Assembly (NCBI RefSeq): GCF_900188385.1
Contig: NZ_FZOI01000001.1
Span: forward strand, 186,001 to 250,000
Origin: Azospirillum sp. RU38E
GTDB lineage: Bacteria > Pseudomonadota > Alphaproteobacteria > Azospirillales > Azospirillaceae
Length of the DNA stretch: 64,000 nucleotides
Direction of reading: 5' to 3'
Part shown: one piece after another, positions 63,568 to 64,000 of the stretch
Layout of the letters: each line of letters begins with the position of its first letter
How positions within the stretch are numbered: the first letter of the stretch is position 1
The notes under the pieces: model-generated
Seen by the model: only the letters and a program-made list of their open reading frames with translations
Database searches by the model: none
Told to the model about the DNA's origin: nothing
Program-made: the position numbers and the translations under genes

Positions 63568-64000
63568 TTAAACCTTGGGTGCCACCCAGGATTCGGGATT
63601 GTGCAGGAACTTTTCCACCTCATTCAGGGTGAAGCTGTCGAAATAGTTCCCTTCGCGGGCCACGCGCAGCACGTCCCACCAATTGGCCAGCGAATGCAGC
63701 TTCACGCCCATATCGGCCATGGTCGCTTCCGACTGCGGGAAGATGCCGTAATGGAAGACCACCCAGATATGTTCGACAATGCTGCCGGCCTGGCGCAACG
63801 CATTGACAAAATTGACCTTGGAGGTGCCTTCGCTGGCCAGATCCTCCACCAGCAGCACGCGCTGGCCTTCGGGCAGGTTGCCCTCGATCTGGGCGTTGCG
63901 GCCGAAACCCTTGGGCTTCTTGCGGACATAGACCATCGGCAGGTCCAGCACGTCGGAGACGAAGGCGGCATAGGGAATGCCTGCCGTCTCCCCGCCGGCC
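63568..64000 (-). CDS. pyrE: Orotate phosphoribosyltransferase, partial (N-terminus outside window)
   Basis: PyrE joins orotate and PRPP to make OMP. About 143 C-terminal residues are visible, from [15 protein letters not shown] to the stop; the start lies beyond the right edge. [14 protein letters not shown] and the PRPP motif [21 protein letters not shown] are diagnostic. The long C-terminal part ([25 protein letters not shown] and following) is typical of alphaproteobacterial orotate phosphoribosyltransferases. It is upstream of VOC on the same strand. Confidence 0.93.
   Translation of the reverse strand, partial: AGGETAGIPYAAFVSDVLDLPMVYVRKKPKGFGRNAQIEGNLPEGQRVLLVEDLASEGTSKVNFVNALRQAGSIVEHIWVVFHYGIFPQSEATMADMGVKLHSLANWWDVLRVAREGNYFDSFTLNEVEKFLHNPESWVAPKV

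Overview
The window looks like a chromosomal segment of a high-GC alphaproteobacterium. The gene set supports this: a split pntAA/pntAB/pntB transhydrogenase, COQ9, a phasin, an aapJQMP amino-acid transporter, adjacent hisZ and purA, a short S21, and an alphaproteobacterial-style homogentisate pathway. Several large TonB-dependent receptors together with phasin and AmtB suggest Rhodospirillales, perhaps an Azospirillaceae relative such as Niveispirillum. That placement is inference from gene content only. Coding density is high, and most long antisense frames are GC-bias shadows.

Layout. 1-9.5 kb: partial map, glgC, amtB with a strong terminator, a quinone oxidoreductase, a small orphan, the pnt operon, a small orphan and an RluE-type pseudouridine synthase. 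9.6-18.5 kb: a secreted superoxide dismutase, then an envelope block with two TonB-dependent receptors, a Tat-type amine oxidase, a DUF3089 protein and a small HNH protein. 18.6-23.2 kb: a palindromic repeat, rpsU and pstSCAB. 23.4-33 kb: def, COQ9, a class III cyclase, then a translationally coupled pair of an alpha-2-macroglobulin and PBP1C. 33-41.6 kb: several small or unrecognised genes, a methyltransferase, an ABC-F ATPase, ndk followed by an epimerase cassette bounded by a second copy of the ndk tail, a lipoprotein esterase, an AT-rich gap and a periplasmic alpha-carbonic anhydrase. 41.8-52.5 kb: hisZ, purA, a membrane cyclase, an M48 lipoprotein protease and aapJQMP. 52.7-57.1 kb: homogentisate catabolism (MarR regulator, hmgA, fumarylacetoacetase, reversed SDR, maiA). 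57.2-64 kb: tRNA-Ala(GGC), an Anbu proteasome-like protease, a phasin with probable PhaR sites, uvrD, a ClC transporter, a VOC protein and partial pyrE.

Themes are nutrient uptake (ammonium, phosphate, amino acids, TonB substrates), redox and carbon storage (transhydrogenase, glycogen, PHB granules), aromatic amino acid breakdown and envelope protection. I see no complete mobile element, CRISPR array or phage. The best leads are: the duplicated ndk 3' end around the epimerase gene; a low-GC patch inside uvrD covering the DExQ-motif region; the interspersed and tandem palindromes; a 14-bp palindrome in the hmgA/marR intergenic region; and the PhaR-like sites at the phasin promoter. None is an unmistakable new system.
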